Assembly: GCA_964352785.1 (NCBI GenBank)
Contig: CAYGTI010000016.1
Span: 1 to 64,000 of the forward strand
From: JACOMS01 sp964352785
Lineage (GTDB): Bacteria > Pseudomonadota > Alphaproteobacteria > Caulobacterales > Maricaulaceae
DNA length: 64,000 bases
Reading direction: 5' to 3'
Shown here: in pieces, positions 23,140 to 31,552 of the stretch
Layout of the letters: each line of letters starts with the position of its first letter
Numbering within the stretch: the first letter of the stretch is position 1
Translations under genes and position numbers: made by a program
Notes under the pieces: model-generated
The model's input: the letters and a program-made list of their open reading frames with translations, nothing else
The model's database searches: none
Told to the model about the DNA's origin: nothing

Positions 23140-24299
23140 GGAAAATATTGCCGCAACAAGGTCATATATATCCGGGTCAGAGTCTCAATATCGACCACGT
23201 CAACCCGCTCATTGACTTGGTGCATCGTGGCTCCAACAAGACCAAATTCAACAACCGGCGCATAATGCGTAATATAGCGTGCATCAGACGTTCCCCCGGA
23301 TGTCGAAAGAGCCGGGCGGCGTCCCGTCACCTGCTCAACAGCATCCTGCAGGCTCTGTGTAAAACGACACGGCTCAGTTAGAAATGCCTCGCCCGTACAG
23401 CGCAAATCAGCATCAATCTGTCCGTCAAAATCTGCCGCAACCTCATCGACAAGGCTTTGAATCCAGACTTTGAGGTCATCCCCGCAATGCTCGGTATTGA
23501 ACCGGATATTAAACTTGGCATGGGCCGTCTCTGGAATGACGTTATGGGCCAGATTGTCAACATCGATGGACGTGACTTCCAAATTGGATGGTTGAAAAAA
23601 AGCATTCCCGTCATCAAGACGGCGCGCGAGTAATTTTGACAAAAGCGTGATTAAAACCGGAACCGGGTTTGAGGCCCGGTGCGGGTAGGCCACGTGGCCT
23701 TGCTGGCCAGTAACGGTCAGCTTGGCATTGAGCGAACCGCGTCGTCCGTTTTTGATCATATCGCCTAACGCGTCGGGGTTTGTCGGCTCGCCCACCAGAC
23801 AGTGATCAATGATTTCACCTTTGGCCGTGATCGCCTTAAGTAATTTTTCAGTGCCGTTTACTGCCGGGCCTTCTTCGTCGCCTGTAATCAGAAAGCTGAT
23901 AGAGCCTTGCGGTGCCCAGCCCTGCTCCAGCAGAGTTTCAAGCGCGCTGACAAAGGCCGCAATCGCGCCTTTCATATCCGCTGCGCCGCGTCCCCAAAGC
24001 TGCCCGTCTTTCACCTCTCCGGCGAACGGCGCATGGCTCCATTTCTGCGCGTCGCCTGTAGGCACCACATCCGTATGTCCGGCAAAACAGAAGTTCGGAG
24101 CCAAACTGCCGAGGCGCGCATAAAGATTATCGACGCGCTCGACGCCCTCGCCAAACAGATAGCGCGTACAGGCAAACCCCATGACCTCCAGCCGGGATTG
24201 CAGAACATCCATCGCGCCCGCATCAACCGGCGTAACAGAGGGGCGGCGGATAAGCTCTTGAGCCAGCGCGAGCGCGCCTGAAGGTTCATTTAATGTCAT
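23136..24299 (-). CDS. dapE: succinyl-diaminopimelate desuccinylase
   Basis: A 387-residue M20-family metallohydrolase that releases succinate from N-succinyl-LL-diaminopimelate in lysine and cell-wall synthesis. Zinc-site motifs are 'FAGHTDVVPTGD', 'GRGAADMKGAIAAF' and 'ITGDEEGPAVNGT'. The C-terminal site is 'TSGGTSDARYI'. The dimerisation insert 'RRGSLNAKLTVTGQQGHVAY' is present. Length is normal. It opens a two-gene unit with the membrane protein downstream. Confidence 0.96.
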   Translation of the reverse strand: MTLNEPSGALALAQELIRRPSVTPVDAGAMDVLQSRLEVMGFACTRYLFGEGVERVDNLYARLGSLAPNFCFAGHTDVVPTGDAQKWSHAPFAGEVKDGQLWGRGAADMKGAIAAFVSALETLLEQGWAPQGSISFLITGDEEGPAVNGTEKLLKAITAKGEIIDHCLVGEPTNPDALGDMIKNGRRGSLNAKLTVTGQQGHVAYPHRASNPVPVLITLLSKLLARRLDDGNAFFQPSNLEVTSIDVDNLAHNVIPETAHAKFNIRFNTEHCGDDLKVWIQSLVDEVAADFDGQIDADLRCTGEAFLTEPCRFTQSLQDAVEQVTGRRPALSTSGGTSDARYITHYAPVVEFGLVGATMHQVNERVDVVDIETLTRIYMTLLRQYFP

Positions 24300-24393
24300 G
24301 AGCGCTTTAAAGCGGGCCAGTGCGCATTATGCAAGACCGTAAACGCCTATGGCATAAAATTTGCAGACTCACTTTCATTCACAGAACGGCGCA

Positions 24394-25281
24394 ATGATGA
24401 TTATTAACCTGACAGGCGGAGATAATACCCAATACGGGAAGTCCATTCAAAAGATGGATCATAATATTGCGGACACGGGATTGTTCTCCGACGGCAACCT
24501 GATCCGCGCTCTTGATATGCACCCACCGGAGAATTTGGACATTTGTCTGAAAGGGTCATTTGAATCCTGCGAGCGGAGCGGAGCCAGTAGTTTTGAATTA
24601 TTAGAAGCAGTAAAACGCGGCCAATTATGGCTAAACTTGCGTAACATTCACGATCAACCCACACCTCACGGCCGCCTCGTCATGCATATGCACAAAGCCT
24701 TTGAGCGCCATATGGGCATCTCTGCACGTAGCCGCATTGGTGGACTTCTAATTTCATCACCGCGCGCCAGCGTAGGGTATCATATTGACCTGACCGACGT
24801 TACGCTCTGGCATTTGCGGGGCCGTAAGCGTCTTTTTGTTTATCCCAACCATGCCCCGTATATTCATTCGCTGGATATTCAAAAAACCGCGCTGCAAGCG
24901 GGCATAGAAAAAATACCGTACCGTCAGAATTTTGAAGATCAGGTGATAAAAATTGATCTCGAACCGGGTGAGCTTATTTGCTGGCCGCATCTGTCGCCGC
25001 ACCGCGTTGATAATCTTGAAGGCTTGAATGTCTCTCTTAGCCTTGAGAGCCTCACGCTCGCCTCGCGGTTACGTGTCGGTGCGCATTATTTTGACGGCAT
25101 GATCAATCACACATTTGGCACAAAGATTGAAAACGGTGCGCCGCATCCAGCTTTGGGGTTTTCTAAAGCCGCTATTGCTGCTGTTGCCAAAAAAGCAGGT
25201 TTTACACGCCGTCACAGCCAGCCGCTCAAACCTGCGTTCAAAATTAATTTACGTAAACCAGGCTGCGTCGAAGCCCTCTAA
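24394..25281 (+). CDS. cupin/JmjC-like oxygenase-type protein
   Basis: The better start is one of two ATGs at 24394/24397, giving about 295 residues. A TTG at 24361 would add 11. The central region has an H-x-D pair in 'SVGYHIDLTDVTLWHLRG' and a later His in 'WPHLSPHRVDN', the spacing of the cupin_8/JmjC double-stranded beta-helix that binds Fe(II) and 2-oxoglutarate. 'GRKRLFVYP' between them is typical of the fold. The C-terminus is basic. No signal peptide is seen. The substrate is unknown. Family members hydroxylate proteins or small molecules. It stands alone, divergent from dapE. Confidence 0.65.
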   Translation: MMIINLTGGDNTQYGKSIQKMDHNIADTGLFSDGNLIRALDMHPPENLDICLKGSFESCERSGASSFELLEAVKRGQLWLNLRNIHDQPTPHGRLVMHMHKAFERHMGISARSRIGGLLISSPRASVGYHIDLTDVTLWHLRGRKRLFVYPNHAPYIHSLDIQKTALQAGIEKIPYRQNFEDQVIKIDLEPGELICWPHLSPHRVDNLEGLNVSLSLESLTLASRLRVGAHYFDGMINHTFGTKIENGAPHPALGFSKAAIAAVAKKAGFTRRHSQPLKPAFKINLRKPGCVEAL

Positions 25282-25292
25282 CAACCAGCCGT

Positions 25293-25526
25293 TTACTCAG
25301 CCGCTTTGGCGGGCGCTTCCTCATCCGGTTCATATTCCAGAATATCTGCAGGCTGACAGCCTAGCTCCCGGCAGAGTGCATCCAGCGTTGAAAACCGCAC
25401 AGCGCGGGCTTTCCCGGTTTTCAGGATAGACAGGTTCGCGAGCGTAATGCCAACCTTATCGGCCAGCTCCGTCAGCGACATGCGGCGGTCGAGCAAAACC
25501 CGGTCTAAGTTTACACGAATGGCCAT
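25293..25526 (-). CDS. XRE-family transcriptional regulator (short)
   Basis: A 77-residue helix-turn-helix protein. 'MSLTELADKVGITLANLSIL' is the DNA-binding helix pair and 'LDALCRELGCQPADILEYEP' the usual end of the Cro/CI-like domain. It resembles the small YozG-type regulators that travel with DUF2975 membrane proteins. Its start overlaps the DUF2975 gene by one base at 25526, so the pair is co-translated. It probably controls its own operon. Confidence 0.88.
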   Translation of the reverse strand: MAIRVNLDRVLLDRRMSLTELADKVGITLANLSILKTGKARAVRFSTLDALCRELGCQPADILEYEPDEEAPAKAAE

Positions 25527-26074
25527 TAGACTGTTAGTTCCTGATCACGGCGCAATTCCAACCCGATTCGGAAAACTTCGGCCATGGCCGCGATCACAAA
25601 GACAAGGAACCACGCCGACAGACGGGTATCCAAAGAAAAACTGGTCAGGGCTGACCCGGCATGATCCGGCGCGCCAGGTAGTACGCCCATGATCACCATA
25701 CGGAAAATTTCTACAAGTGCGATCACGATCCAGGTTTTACGCAAGCGGGAAATATTGGCCTCGACAAAAGGATCGCCGTTTAGGGTTGTCTTGACAATTT
25801 GTTTAACGACCAAAGCCACATACAGATAAGCCCCCGCCATGACCGCCGCAATCAACGGATTTAACGCAAGGCTATGGGGGCTTGGCATTTCGCCGCCAGT
25901 CGCTTCGAGTTTCGCCATAAAGACGTCGCGCCATTCACTGGAGAATTGCATAACCAAAGCCGTTCCAAGCATGAATATCATGCCAAGTAACAGCCCCGCA
26001 ATGATGATCCATAAAAGGATGTTCATGATCCGGGCAATAAGAGGGGGGGATGCTGTCAAGGTGGGTCTCTTCAC
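25526..26074 (-). CDS. DUF2975-type membrane protein
   Basis: A 182-residue protein with four predicted membrane helices (near residues 15-40, 75-95, 115-135 and 150-170). Layout, length and pairing with a short XRE regulator match the DUF2975 family. The annotated start is GTG with no strong ribosome site. An ATG about 13 codons in is an alternative. The function of the family is unknown, although such pairs often act in stress or developmental control. Confidence 0.75.
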   Translation of the reverse strand: MKRPTLTASPPLIARIMNILLWIIIAGLLLGMIFMLGTALVMQFSSEWRDVFMAKLEATGGEMPSPHSLALNPLIAAVMAGAYLYVALVVKQIVKTTLNGDPFVEANISRLRKTWIVIALVEIFRMVIMGVLPGAPDHAGSALTSFSLDTRLSAWFLVFVIAAMAEVFRIGLELRRDQELTV

Positions 26075-26203
26075 TCTGTTATAAGTTATCGATAATCAAT
26101 AATGCCTACAAATGCAAGCCCACAAAACATCTCGCGCTTTACCTGCGGAGCTAAGGCGCGTAGATCGTTCGCACAAAGTAACTTTTAGCCAAGGAGTACG
26201 GTG

Positions 26204-26818
26204 ATGCCCCGCCTGACCAAAATTGTTGTGGCCTCTCACAATGAAGGAAAGGTACGCGAAATTCGCGATCTTCTGCACCCCTTTGGCGTGACAACACATA
26301 GCGCAAGCGAGCTTGATCTGCCAGAGCCCTATGAAACGGAAACAACATTTGCGGGGAACGCGCGTCTTAAGGCTGTGGCCGCCGCTAACGCCAGCGGATT
26401 AGCGGCCCTTTCAGATGATAGCGGCTTGGCCGTTGATGCGCTGAACGGCGATCCGGGGATTTACGCCGCGCGCTGGGCGCAACTTCCAAATATTGAGGGC
26501 GGTGGGCGCGATTTTGATATGGCGATGTGGCGCGTTCACACACAGATGCAAGCCGCAGGAGGTGCGCCAACCGCGCGGTTTATCTGCGCATTATGCTTGG
26601 CCTTTCCAAGCGGTAAAACCTTTGTTTACGAGGGCTCTGTTGAAGGCGAAATGGTGTGGCCACCGCGCGGCGATAAAGGGTTTGGTTATGACCCCATATT
26701 CCAGGCGCTGGGTGATAAACTAACCTTTGCCGAAATTGACCCCGCACAGAAACACGCAAAAAGCCACCGGGCTGCGGCTTTTACAAAGTTCCTTGCGGAT
26801 CAGTTTCCAAATGGCTGA
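26204..26818 (+). CDS. rdgB: non-canonical purine NTP pyrophosphatase
   Basis: A 204-residue house-cleaning enzyme that hydrolyses ITP, dITP and XTP. The start is ATG 26204, with AAGGAG at 26191-26196 upstream. A GTG at 26201 is less well spaced. Motifs are 'IVVASHNEGKVREIRDLL' at the start, 'ALSDDSGLAVDALNGDPGIY' for metal and substrate binding, and 'GDKGFGYDPIF' near residue 155. It overlaps hemW by eight bases. Confidence 0.96.
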   Translation: MPRLTKIVVASHNEGKVREIRDLLHPFGVTTHSASELDLPEPYETETTFAGNARLKAVAAANASGLAALSDDSGLAVDALNGDPGIYAARWAQLPNIEGGGRDFDMAMWRVHTQMQAAGGAPTARFICALCLAFPSGKTFVYEGSVEGEMVWPPRGDKGFGYDPIFQALGDKLTFAEIDPAQKHAKSHRAAAFTKFLADQFPNG

Positions 26819-27956
26819 AGGGGTAGACAGCCTCGCAGTCTATATCCACTGGCCTTATTGCGCCCGTATCTGCCCCTATTGTGATTTCAACGTTTATAAA
26901 GCCCGGCAGGACGATCACCTGATCGGTGCGATACTCAAAGATTTGTCATATTGGCGAAACTGGAGCGGGCCAAGAGCCATTACTTCAGTGCATTTTGGCG
27001 GCGGTACTCCGTCTTTACTACCCTCCGCCAGCCTTGCAAAAATCACAGCGCATGTTGATGAGCTTTGGGGCGTCTCCACGGCGACCGAAATTGCTATTGA
27101 AGCCAACCCCAATGATTGTGACGACGCACAGTGGCGGAAGATGGCCAACGCAGGGGTAACCCGGGTCTCCCTTGGCGTACAAACTTTCATTGATGACACT
27201 CTAAATTTTCTAGGTCGGGATCACAGTGCGGCAGCAGCTCAGACAGCTCTTGCAGCGGCTATCAATATTTTTCCGTCTGTCTCACTTGATCTTATTTTTG
27301 GATGGGCCGAACAAACAGCCAAGCAGTGGAATTATGATTTAGAACGTGCTGTTGCGAGCGGCGCGGATCATGTCTCGGCCTATCAATTGACTATAGAGCC
27401 CGGGACGGCTTTTGCCCAAATGGAGGCGCGGGGACAATCCAAGAGCGTTGACGAGATGCAAAGTGCTGACTTTTATGAGGCGGCATCTAAGGCCCTCCTC
27501 GCGGCGGGGTTCGAGCATTATGAAGTGTCTAACTTTGCGAGGCCGGGGCACCACTCACGTCATAATCTATCTTACTGGCAAGGCGAGGATTATGTGGGAG
27601 TCGGGCCAGGCGCGCATGGCCGCCTGACTCGAAACGGGCAGCGCACGGCGACCATCGCGGCCCTGCGCCCAAAAGAATATCAGGAACGCGTGAACCAGAC
27701 GGGCTCAGGGATTGCAGAAAAAGAGGCTTTATCTGCTACGGCTTGGGCAGAAGAGTATATTTTGATGGGCCTGAGGATCAGCGCTGGACTTTGCCTGCAA
27801 AAATATGCGGATATTTCAGGCAGTCCTTTAAGTCCGGCGCGGTTGCGTCCATTTATAGAGGATGGCTACCTTATTCAAAAAGAGGGCCGCCTTTTCGCGG
27901 CGCCCAAAGGCCGCCTTGTACTCAACCATATTACTGAGAAACTTCTGGTCGGGTAG
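26811..27956 (+). CDS. hemW: HemW-type radical SAM protein
   Basis: The start is ATG 26811, inside the end of rdgB. It gives 381 residues, normal for the family, beginning 'MAEGVDSLAVYIHWPYC'. The radical SAM cluster motif is 'YCARICPYCDFNVY' (Cx3Cx2C). 'HFGGGTPSLL' and 'IEANPND' follow as SAM-binding elements. The C-terminal HemN-like domain ends 'LVLNHITEKLLVG'. HemW is a haem chaperone related to coproporphyrinogen dehydrogenase. This copy is of HemW length and lies after rdgB, as in many Proteobacteria. Confidence 0.93.
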   Translation: MAEGVDSLAVYIHWPYCARICPYCDFNVYKARQDDHLIGAILKDLSYWRNWSGPRAITSVHFGGGTPSLLPSASLAKITAHVDELWGVSTATEIAIEANPNDCDDAQWRKMANAGVTRVSLGVQTFIDDTLNFLGRDHSAAAAQTALAAAINIFPSVSLDLIFGWAEQTAKQWNYDLERAVASGADHVSAYQLTIEPGTAFAQMEARGQSKSVDEMQSADFYEAASKALLAAGFEHYEVSNFARPGHHSRHNLSYWQGEDYVGVGPGAHGRLTRNGQRTATIAALRPKEYQERVNQTGSGIAEKEALSATAWAEEYILMGLRISAGLCLQKYADISGSPLSPARLRPFIEDGYLIQKEGRLFAAPKGRLVLNHITEKLLVG

Positions 27957-27961
27957 TGAGC

Positions 27962-28660
27962 CTAACTGTCACTTCGCTCCCCAAACAAGGCGCTGCCCAC
28001 GCGGACATGGGTTGCGCCCATTTTGATCGCCGTTTCATAGTCACCACTCATCCCCATTGATAGACATGGCAAGCCGTGGTCAGCGGCCATATTTGCCAAA
28101 AGCCAAAAATGCGGCGAGGCCGCTTCGCCTTGCGGCGGGATACACATTAAACCTTCGGGTGAAAGGCTGTAATCTTGGCGCAACGTTTTTAGAAAGTTTG
28201 GCACATCCGAAGGAGTCACGCCTGCTTTTTGGGGCTCTTCGCCTGTATTGACCTGAACCAAAAGCCGCGGCATCTGCCCTATTTTATCCGCCGCCTTGAC
28301 CAGTGCTTTTGCGAGTTTTTCCCGGTCAAGGGTTTCAATCACATCAAATAAGCGCACCGCATCTTCGGCTTTGTTAGTTTGCAGCGGCCCGATCAAGCGT
28401 AGCTCAAGGCTCTCTCTCGCGCTTGCGAATGTTGCCCCCCACCGCGCTTGGGCTTCTTGAACGCGGTTCTCACCAAAAACGCGCTGACCTGCCGCGAGCA
28501 TATCTGCAACCCGCATATCCGGCTGAACTTTAGAAACGGCCACCAAACTAATGTCCTTAGGGCTACGGCCCGCGCTCTTGGCGGCGGCGAAAATCCGGCC
28601 TAGGGTATCAGTGCGGCGCTCAGAAATTTGGGCTGAATGTGTAGAAAGATCATGCGGCAT
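27962..28660 (-). CDS. yggS: YggS-family pyridoxal phosphate homeostasis protein
   Basis: A 232-residue single-domain alanine-racemase-fold protein. The cofactor lysine is in 'ISLVAVSKVQPDMRVADML'. Other signatures are 'FGENRVQEAQARW', 'LIGPLQTNK', 'VQVNTGEEPQKAGV' and 'LSMGMSGDYETAIKMGATHV'. It buffers pyridoxal phosphate. GAGGAG before the ATG supports the start. Its start codon shares bases 28659-28660 with that of the divergent thiE-like gene, an unusually tight head-to-head arrangement. Confidence 0.95.
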   Translation of the reverse strand: MPHDLSTHSAQISERRTDTLGRIFAAAKSAGRSPKDISLVAVSKVQPDMRVADMLAAGQRVFGENRVQEAQARWGATFASARESLELRLIGPLQTNKAEDAVRLFDVIETLDREKLAKALVKAADKIGQMPRLLVQVNTGEEPQKAGVTPSDVPNFLKTLRQDYSLSPEGLMCIPPQGEAASPHFWLLANMAADHGLPCLSMGMSGDYETAIKMGATHVRVGSALFGERSDS

Positions 28661-29318
28661 GACTCCTCATTACAAGGATTGGCAGTTTAAAGGAAGAGAC
28701 AGCCTCGCACGGGCAGCGACAAAACTGTATAAAGCGCGAACGCGTCTGTGCCGGCTCTCCCCCCTAGTTTTTATGACTGATCCCGAGCGTGTGCCAAATA
28801 CGGTCGCCGCCGTCCAAAACCTGCCTGAAGGCGTGGCAGTTATTTATCGGCATTTTGGCAAGAGCGATAAATTGGAAGAGGCGGAGGTTTTGCGGCGGCT
28901 GACGTTTGAACGCGGCCAACAATTTCTTATCGCTGAGGACCCGGAGCTTGTCATAAAAACGGGCGCTGACGGGGTTCATTTTCGCCGTAATAGCCTTGCC
29001 ACATTGCCTGCTCTTTGGCGGGAGCGCTGCCCGGCTTGGATTATTACAATGGCCGGGCAAAAATCGGGTGGTGTTTATGATCAAGCGGTCTCAATGCTGG
29101 ATGCTGTATTTGTCTCGAGCATTTTTGAAAGCCAAAGCCCGTCTGGGGGAGCGCCAATAGGTACCCAAAAACTCAAAGATATTTGCAATCGACTGGACGT
29201 TCCTGTCATTGCGCTCGGCGGGTTGACTACAACAAATGCCGCTCAACTTGTTGGTACAGGCGCGGCAGGCCTTGCGGGAGTCAGTGGGCTCGCGTGCATG
29301 AAACGCTCAGCTATATAA
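28659..29318 (+). CDS. thiamine-phosphate synthase-like (ThiE/TenI) protein
   Basis: A 219-residue TIM-barrel protein from ATG 28659. Family features are 'LVFMTDPERVPN' at the start, 'QQFLIAEDPELVIKTGADGV' with 'HFRR' after it, 'FVSSIFESQSPSGG' and 'VIALGGLTTTNAAQLVG' for phosphate binding. The family joins thiamine pyrimidine and thiazole moieties. The expected 'P....K' and 'GPxFxTxTK' residues are altered here (VSSIFESQSPSGGAP), so it may be a TenI-like relative rather than a true ThiE. An in-frame frame opens further upstream inside yggS, but the conserved part begins after 28659. Confidence 0.72.
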   Translation: MTPHYKDWQFKGRDSLARAATKLYKARTRLCRLSPLVFMTDPERVPNTVAAVQNLPEGVAVIYRHFGKSDKLEEAEVLRRLTFERGQQFLIAEDPELVIKTGADGVHFRRNSLATLPALWRERCPAWIITMAGQKSGGVYDQAVSMLDAVFVSSIFESQSPSGGAPIGTQKLKDICNRLDVPVIALGGLTTTNAAQLVGTGAAGLAGVSGLACMKRSAI

Positions 29319-29425
29319 CGCGTTTTTGCGGTTCCTCTGTGCTGTCCGGGTTATATGAAGTTGTTGGGCTTAGACTGTGTGACGCCGTTCTTACATGATA
29401 GCGTGGTGACAAACTTTGTTTACTT
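29319..29425. other. gene-free spacer before the 92-bp repeat
   Basis: A short gap between the thiE-like gene and the left inverted repeat. I see no gene, terminator or promoter I can defend in it. Confidence 0.5.
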
Positions 29426-29517
29426 AGTGCATTTCTTGATTAATCGTACTCGGGAAAGCCTCAGAAATTAGGCAAATAAGGCCTAATTTCTGATACTGAT
29501 TTTACAGGAATTGCACT
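29426..29517 (+). repeat. 92-bp inverted repeat, left copy
   Basis: This 92-bp block matches the reverse complement of 31289-31380 along its whole length without gaps, with about twelve mismatches. It contains a perfect 13-bp hairpin (arms 29461-29473 and 29481-29493, seven-base loop AAATAAG), only partly kept in the other copy. The two copies bracket the GNAT/nitrilase gene and the small peptide gene. No transposase is present, so it may be a MITE-like or cassette end. Confidence 0.85.
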
Positions 29518-29586
29518 CGTTGCAGCTCTCGCGGTACGTTGACCTTAGTGTGGGTGTTTGGTGGACGTTGACTCCCGTAGCTGGCC

Positions 29587-29691
29587 TTAGAAATAATCAG
29601 CAGTAACCACAATCAGAGCTATACAAACACCGGCGGTTATCGCGAAAGCTCTAAGTATCCGAACTGATTTTATACGTGCGGGATGTGCCAT
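29587..29691 (-). CDS. 34-residue single-helix membrane peptide (putative)
   Basis: The stop of the GNAT/nitrilase gene is followed directly by an ATG (TAAATG), with GGA seven bases before it. The frame encodes a basic start (MAHPARIKSVRILRAF), then one hydrophobic helix (AITAGVCIALIVVTA), then DYF and stop. Immediate coupling and the clean positive-inside layout suggest a real small membrane protein. It lies inside the inverted-repeat unit. Its function is unknown, and it may be a chance frame. Confidence 0.4.
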   Translation of the reverse strand: MAHPARIKSVRILRAFAITAGVCIALIVVTADYF

Positions 29692-31239
29692 TTATTGATC
29701 CGACCATTGTGTTTGGTAGAGGTCGAAACGCCTGTCGCGAAGGTTTCGAACCGTTCCTTTTGCCCTTGCCCACGACAAGTCTGTAAGGTCTAAGTCAGCA
29801 ATGGCGACTGTCTCAACGTTTTCTGAACATTCTGCTGCAATGCCGTCTCTCGCGAATGGAAAATCGCATGGTGTGAGAATACAGCTCTCGGCGTAGTTCA
29901 CGTCCATGTTTTCTACGCCTGGCAAGTTGCCGACATTGCCTGACATAACAACGTAGCATTGGTTCTCGATGGCGCGGGCCTGCGAACAATAACGAACGCG
30001 CAAATAGCCTTGGCGGTTATCCGTACAGAACGGCACAAATAATATTCGCGCCCCTTCATCAGCCATACGCCGTGCGAGTTCCGGAAATTCACTGTCATAA
30101 CAGATAAGGATGCCGATAGGGCCGCAATCCGTATCTATGGTGCTGACCTCGTCGCCGCCTTTGATATTCCAATAATGGCGTTCATTTGGGGTGGGGTGGA
30201 TTTTCTCTTGCGCGTGCACAGAGCCGTCTCGCAAAAAGACGTAAGCAATATTTTGAATATCGCCATCCTCAGCGCGCGTGGGGTGGGAGCCGCCAATGAT
30301 ATTGATGTTATAACTTACGGCGAGTTTGCGCATCGACTCGATGAACATAGGCGTATATTCTGTTAACTTCTCGATCGCCTCTGACGGCGCCAGTCGATGT
30401 TCTGCAAGCGCGAGCAAGGGCAACGTGAAAAGCTCGGGAAAAACGGCAAAGTCGGATTTATAAGCCGAGACGCTATCGATGAAATACTCCACGCTGCTCA
30501 TAAAGTCTTCAAAGCTTATGACCTTGCGCATTTGAAGTTGCACAGTAGCGACGCGTATAACGTCTTTTTGCGCAGCTTCTGAGTGTACGCTGTCGCGAAC
30601 CTCTACGGCATAAGGGTTTCGCCATATCATATGGGCGGCATACCCGCCTGAGTCTTTATCCTGCGGTAGATAATTTCTCAAAATTGCATGAACTTCAAAA
30701 CCCTGCCTGAATTGAAAGTTGACAACCGGATCAGCAACCTTTTTAGCTTTGACGGCGTCTAAATATTTCATAGGGTCTGCGTAGATTTTTTTGCGTTTCT
30801 TCCAACCGGGAATACGGCCGCCAAAGGCAATCCCTTTTAATTCAAGGTTTTCGACCAAGGCTTTACGGGCATCATATAGCCGCTCTCCGATTCGCAAGCG
30901 GCGGCGCTCAGGGTCAACGCAAACTTCCATACCGTAAAGCCAGTCGCCGTTTGGGTTATGAGACGAGCCATATCCGCCGCCCGTAATGGCGGCCCAATTA
31001 TGCGGCGCTAGGGCGACGTCTTCGCGTAAAACGATGCTAGCTGCATAGCCAACAATTTCGCCTTCATACTCAACAACAAACTGCCCCTCGGGGAAATTTG
31101 AAATTTGGCCCCTCAACGTCGATACGGCATAAGTGGACATATTAGGATAAGCGCGGTCAACGAGCGCAGCTATGCCTGCGACGTCTTTAACGAGTGCTGT
31201 GCGTATTGTTAATTGCGCGCCCGCACGTGTTTTCGCCAT
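29692..31239 (-). CDS. fused GNAT acetyltransferase and carbon-nitrogen hydrolase
   Basis: A 515-residue fusion. Residues of about 10-200 form a GNAT domain ('VCVDPERRRLRIGERLYDAR' is the acetyl-CoA loop). Residues of about 225-505 form a nitrilase-fold amidase with the triad Glu in 'VFPELFTLP', Lys in 'QEKIHPTPNE' and Cys in 'ILICYDSEFPE'. It lies at the 3' end of a polyamine operon, so an N-acyl or N-carbamoyl polyamine is a reasonable substrate, but this is inference. The gene is separated from the operon by a 92-bp inverted repeat whose partner lies beyond its far end. Confidence 0.88.
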   Translation of the reverse strand: MAKTRAGAQLTIRTALVKDVAGIAALVDRAYPNMSTYAVSTLRGQISNFPEGQFVVEYEGEIVGYAASIVLREDVALAPHNWAAITGGGYGSSHNPNGDWLYGMEVCVDPERRRLRIGERLYDARKALVENLELKGIAFGGRIPGWKKRKKIYADPMKYLDAVKAKKVADPVVNFQFRQGFEVHAILRNYLPQDKDSGGYAAHMIWRNPYAVEVRDSVHSEAAQKDVIRVATVQLQMRKVISFEDFMSSVEYFIDSVSAYKSDFAVFPELFTLPLLALAEHRLAPSEAIEKLTEYTPMFIESMRKLAVSYNINIIGGSHPTRAEDGDIQNIAYVFLRDGSVHAQEKIHPTPNERHYWNIKGGDEVSTIDTDCGPIGILICYDSEFPELARRMADEGARILFVPFCTDNRQGYLRVRYCSQARAIENQCYVVMSGNVGNLPGVENMDVNYAESCILTPCDFPFARDGIAAECSENVETVAIADLDLTDLSWARAKGTVRNLRDRRFDLYQTQWSDQ

Positions 31240-31288
31240 GATATTTACTTAATGATATGGCCGCAGCCAAAGACGTTTTAATAAGGTT

Positions 31289-31380
31289 AGTGCCATTCCT
31301 GCCAAATCAGAATCAAAAATTAGACCTTATTTGCCCATTTTCTGAGGCTTTCCAGAGTACGATTAAACAGGAAATGCACT
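31289..31380 (-). repeat. 92-bp inverted repeat, right copy
   Basis: Reverse complement of the left copy at 29426-29517, with about 87 percent identity by eye and no gaps. It lies between the GNAT/nitrilase gene and the small charged protein. The stop codon of the latter (31379-31381) straddles the repeat edge, which suggests that insertion of the unit set where that gene ends. Confidence 0.85.
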
Positions 31381-31552
31381 AGTCGTCGTAATAGGCGCGT
31401 TTGTGACTTGCCCGTTTATCACTGCCCTTGGGTTTTTTACCTTTTGGAGCCTCATACATAGACAGGTCATAATCTGCGTGTGTCGATTCTATACCTTCTA
31501 TATCACTCTCAGAGCTCAAAAACTCTTTGGATTTACGGTGACGTTTGGACAT
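31379..31552 (-). CDS. small charged protein in the polyamine operon
   Basis: An ATG at 31552 gives about 57 residues, starting MSKRHRKSKEFLSSESDIEG. An upstream in-frame ATG at 31564 would add MEAP. AGGAG lies just before the 31552 start. The product is very polar, with a basic start, an acidic centre and a Lys-rich end (APKGKKPKGSDKRASHKR), then YYDD. It is likely disordered. It follows the arginase-family gene by about 40 bases. No family is recognised. Its stop lies on the edge of the repeat, so the original C-terminus may have been different. Confidence 0.55.
   Translation of the reverse strand: MSKRHRKSKEFLSSESDIEGIESTHADYDLSMYEAPKGKKPKGSDKRASHKRAYYDD

Noticed and set aside
29426..29517. 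A tRNA or small structured RNA gene in the 92-bp repeat
   Set aside because: The hairpin is a simple stem without cloverleaf arms or CCA-type end, and it has an inverted twin.
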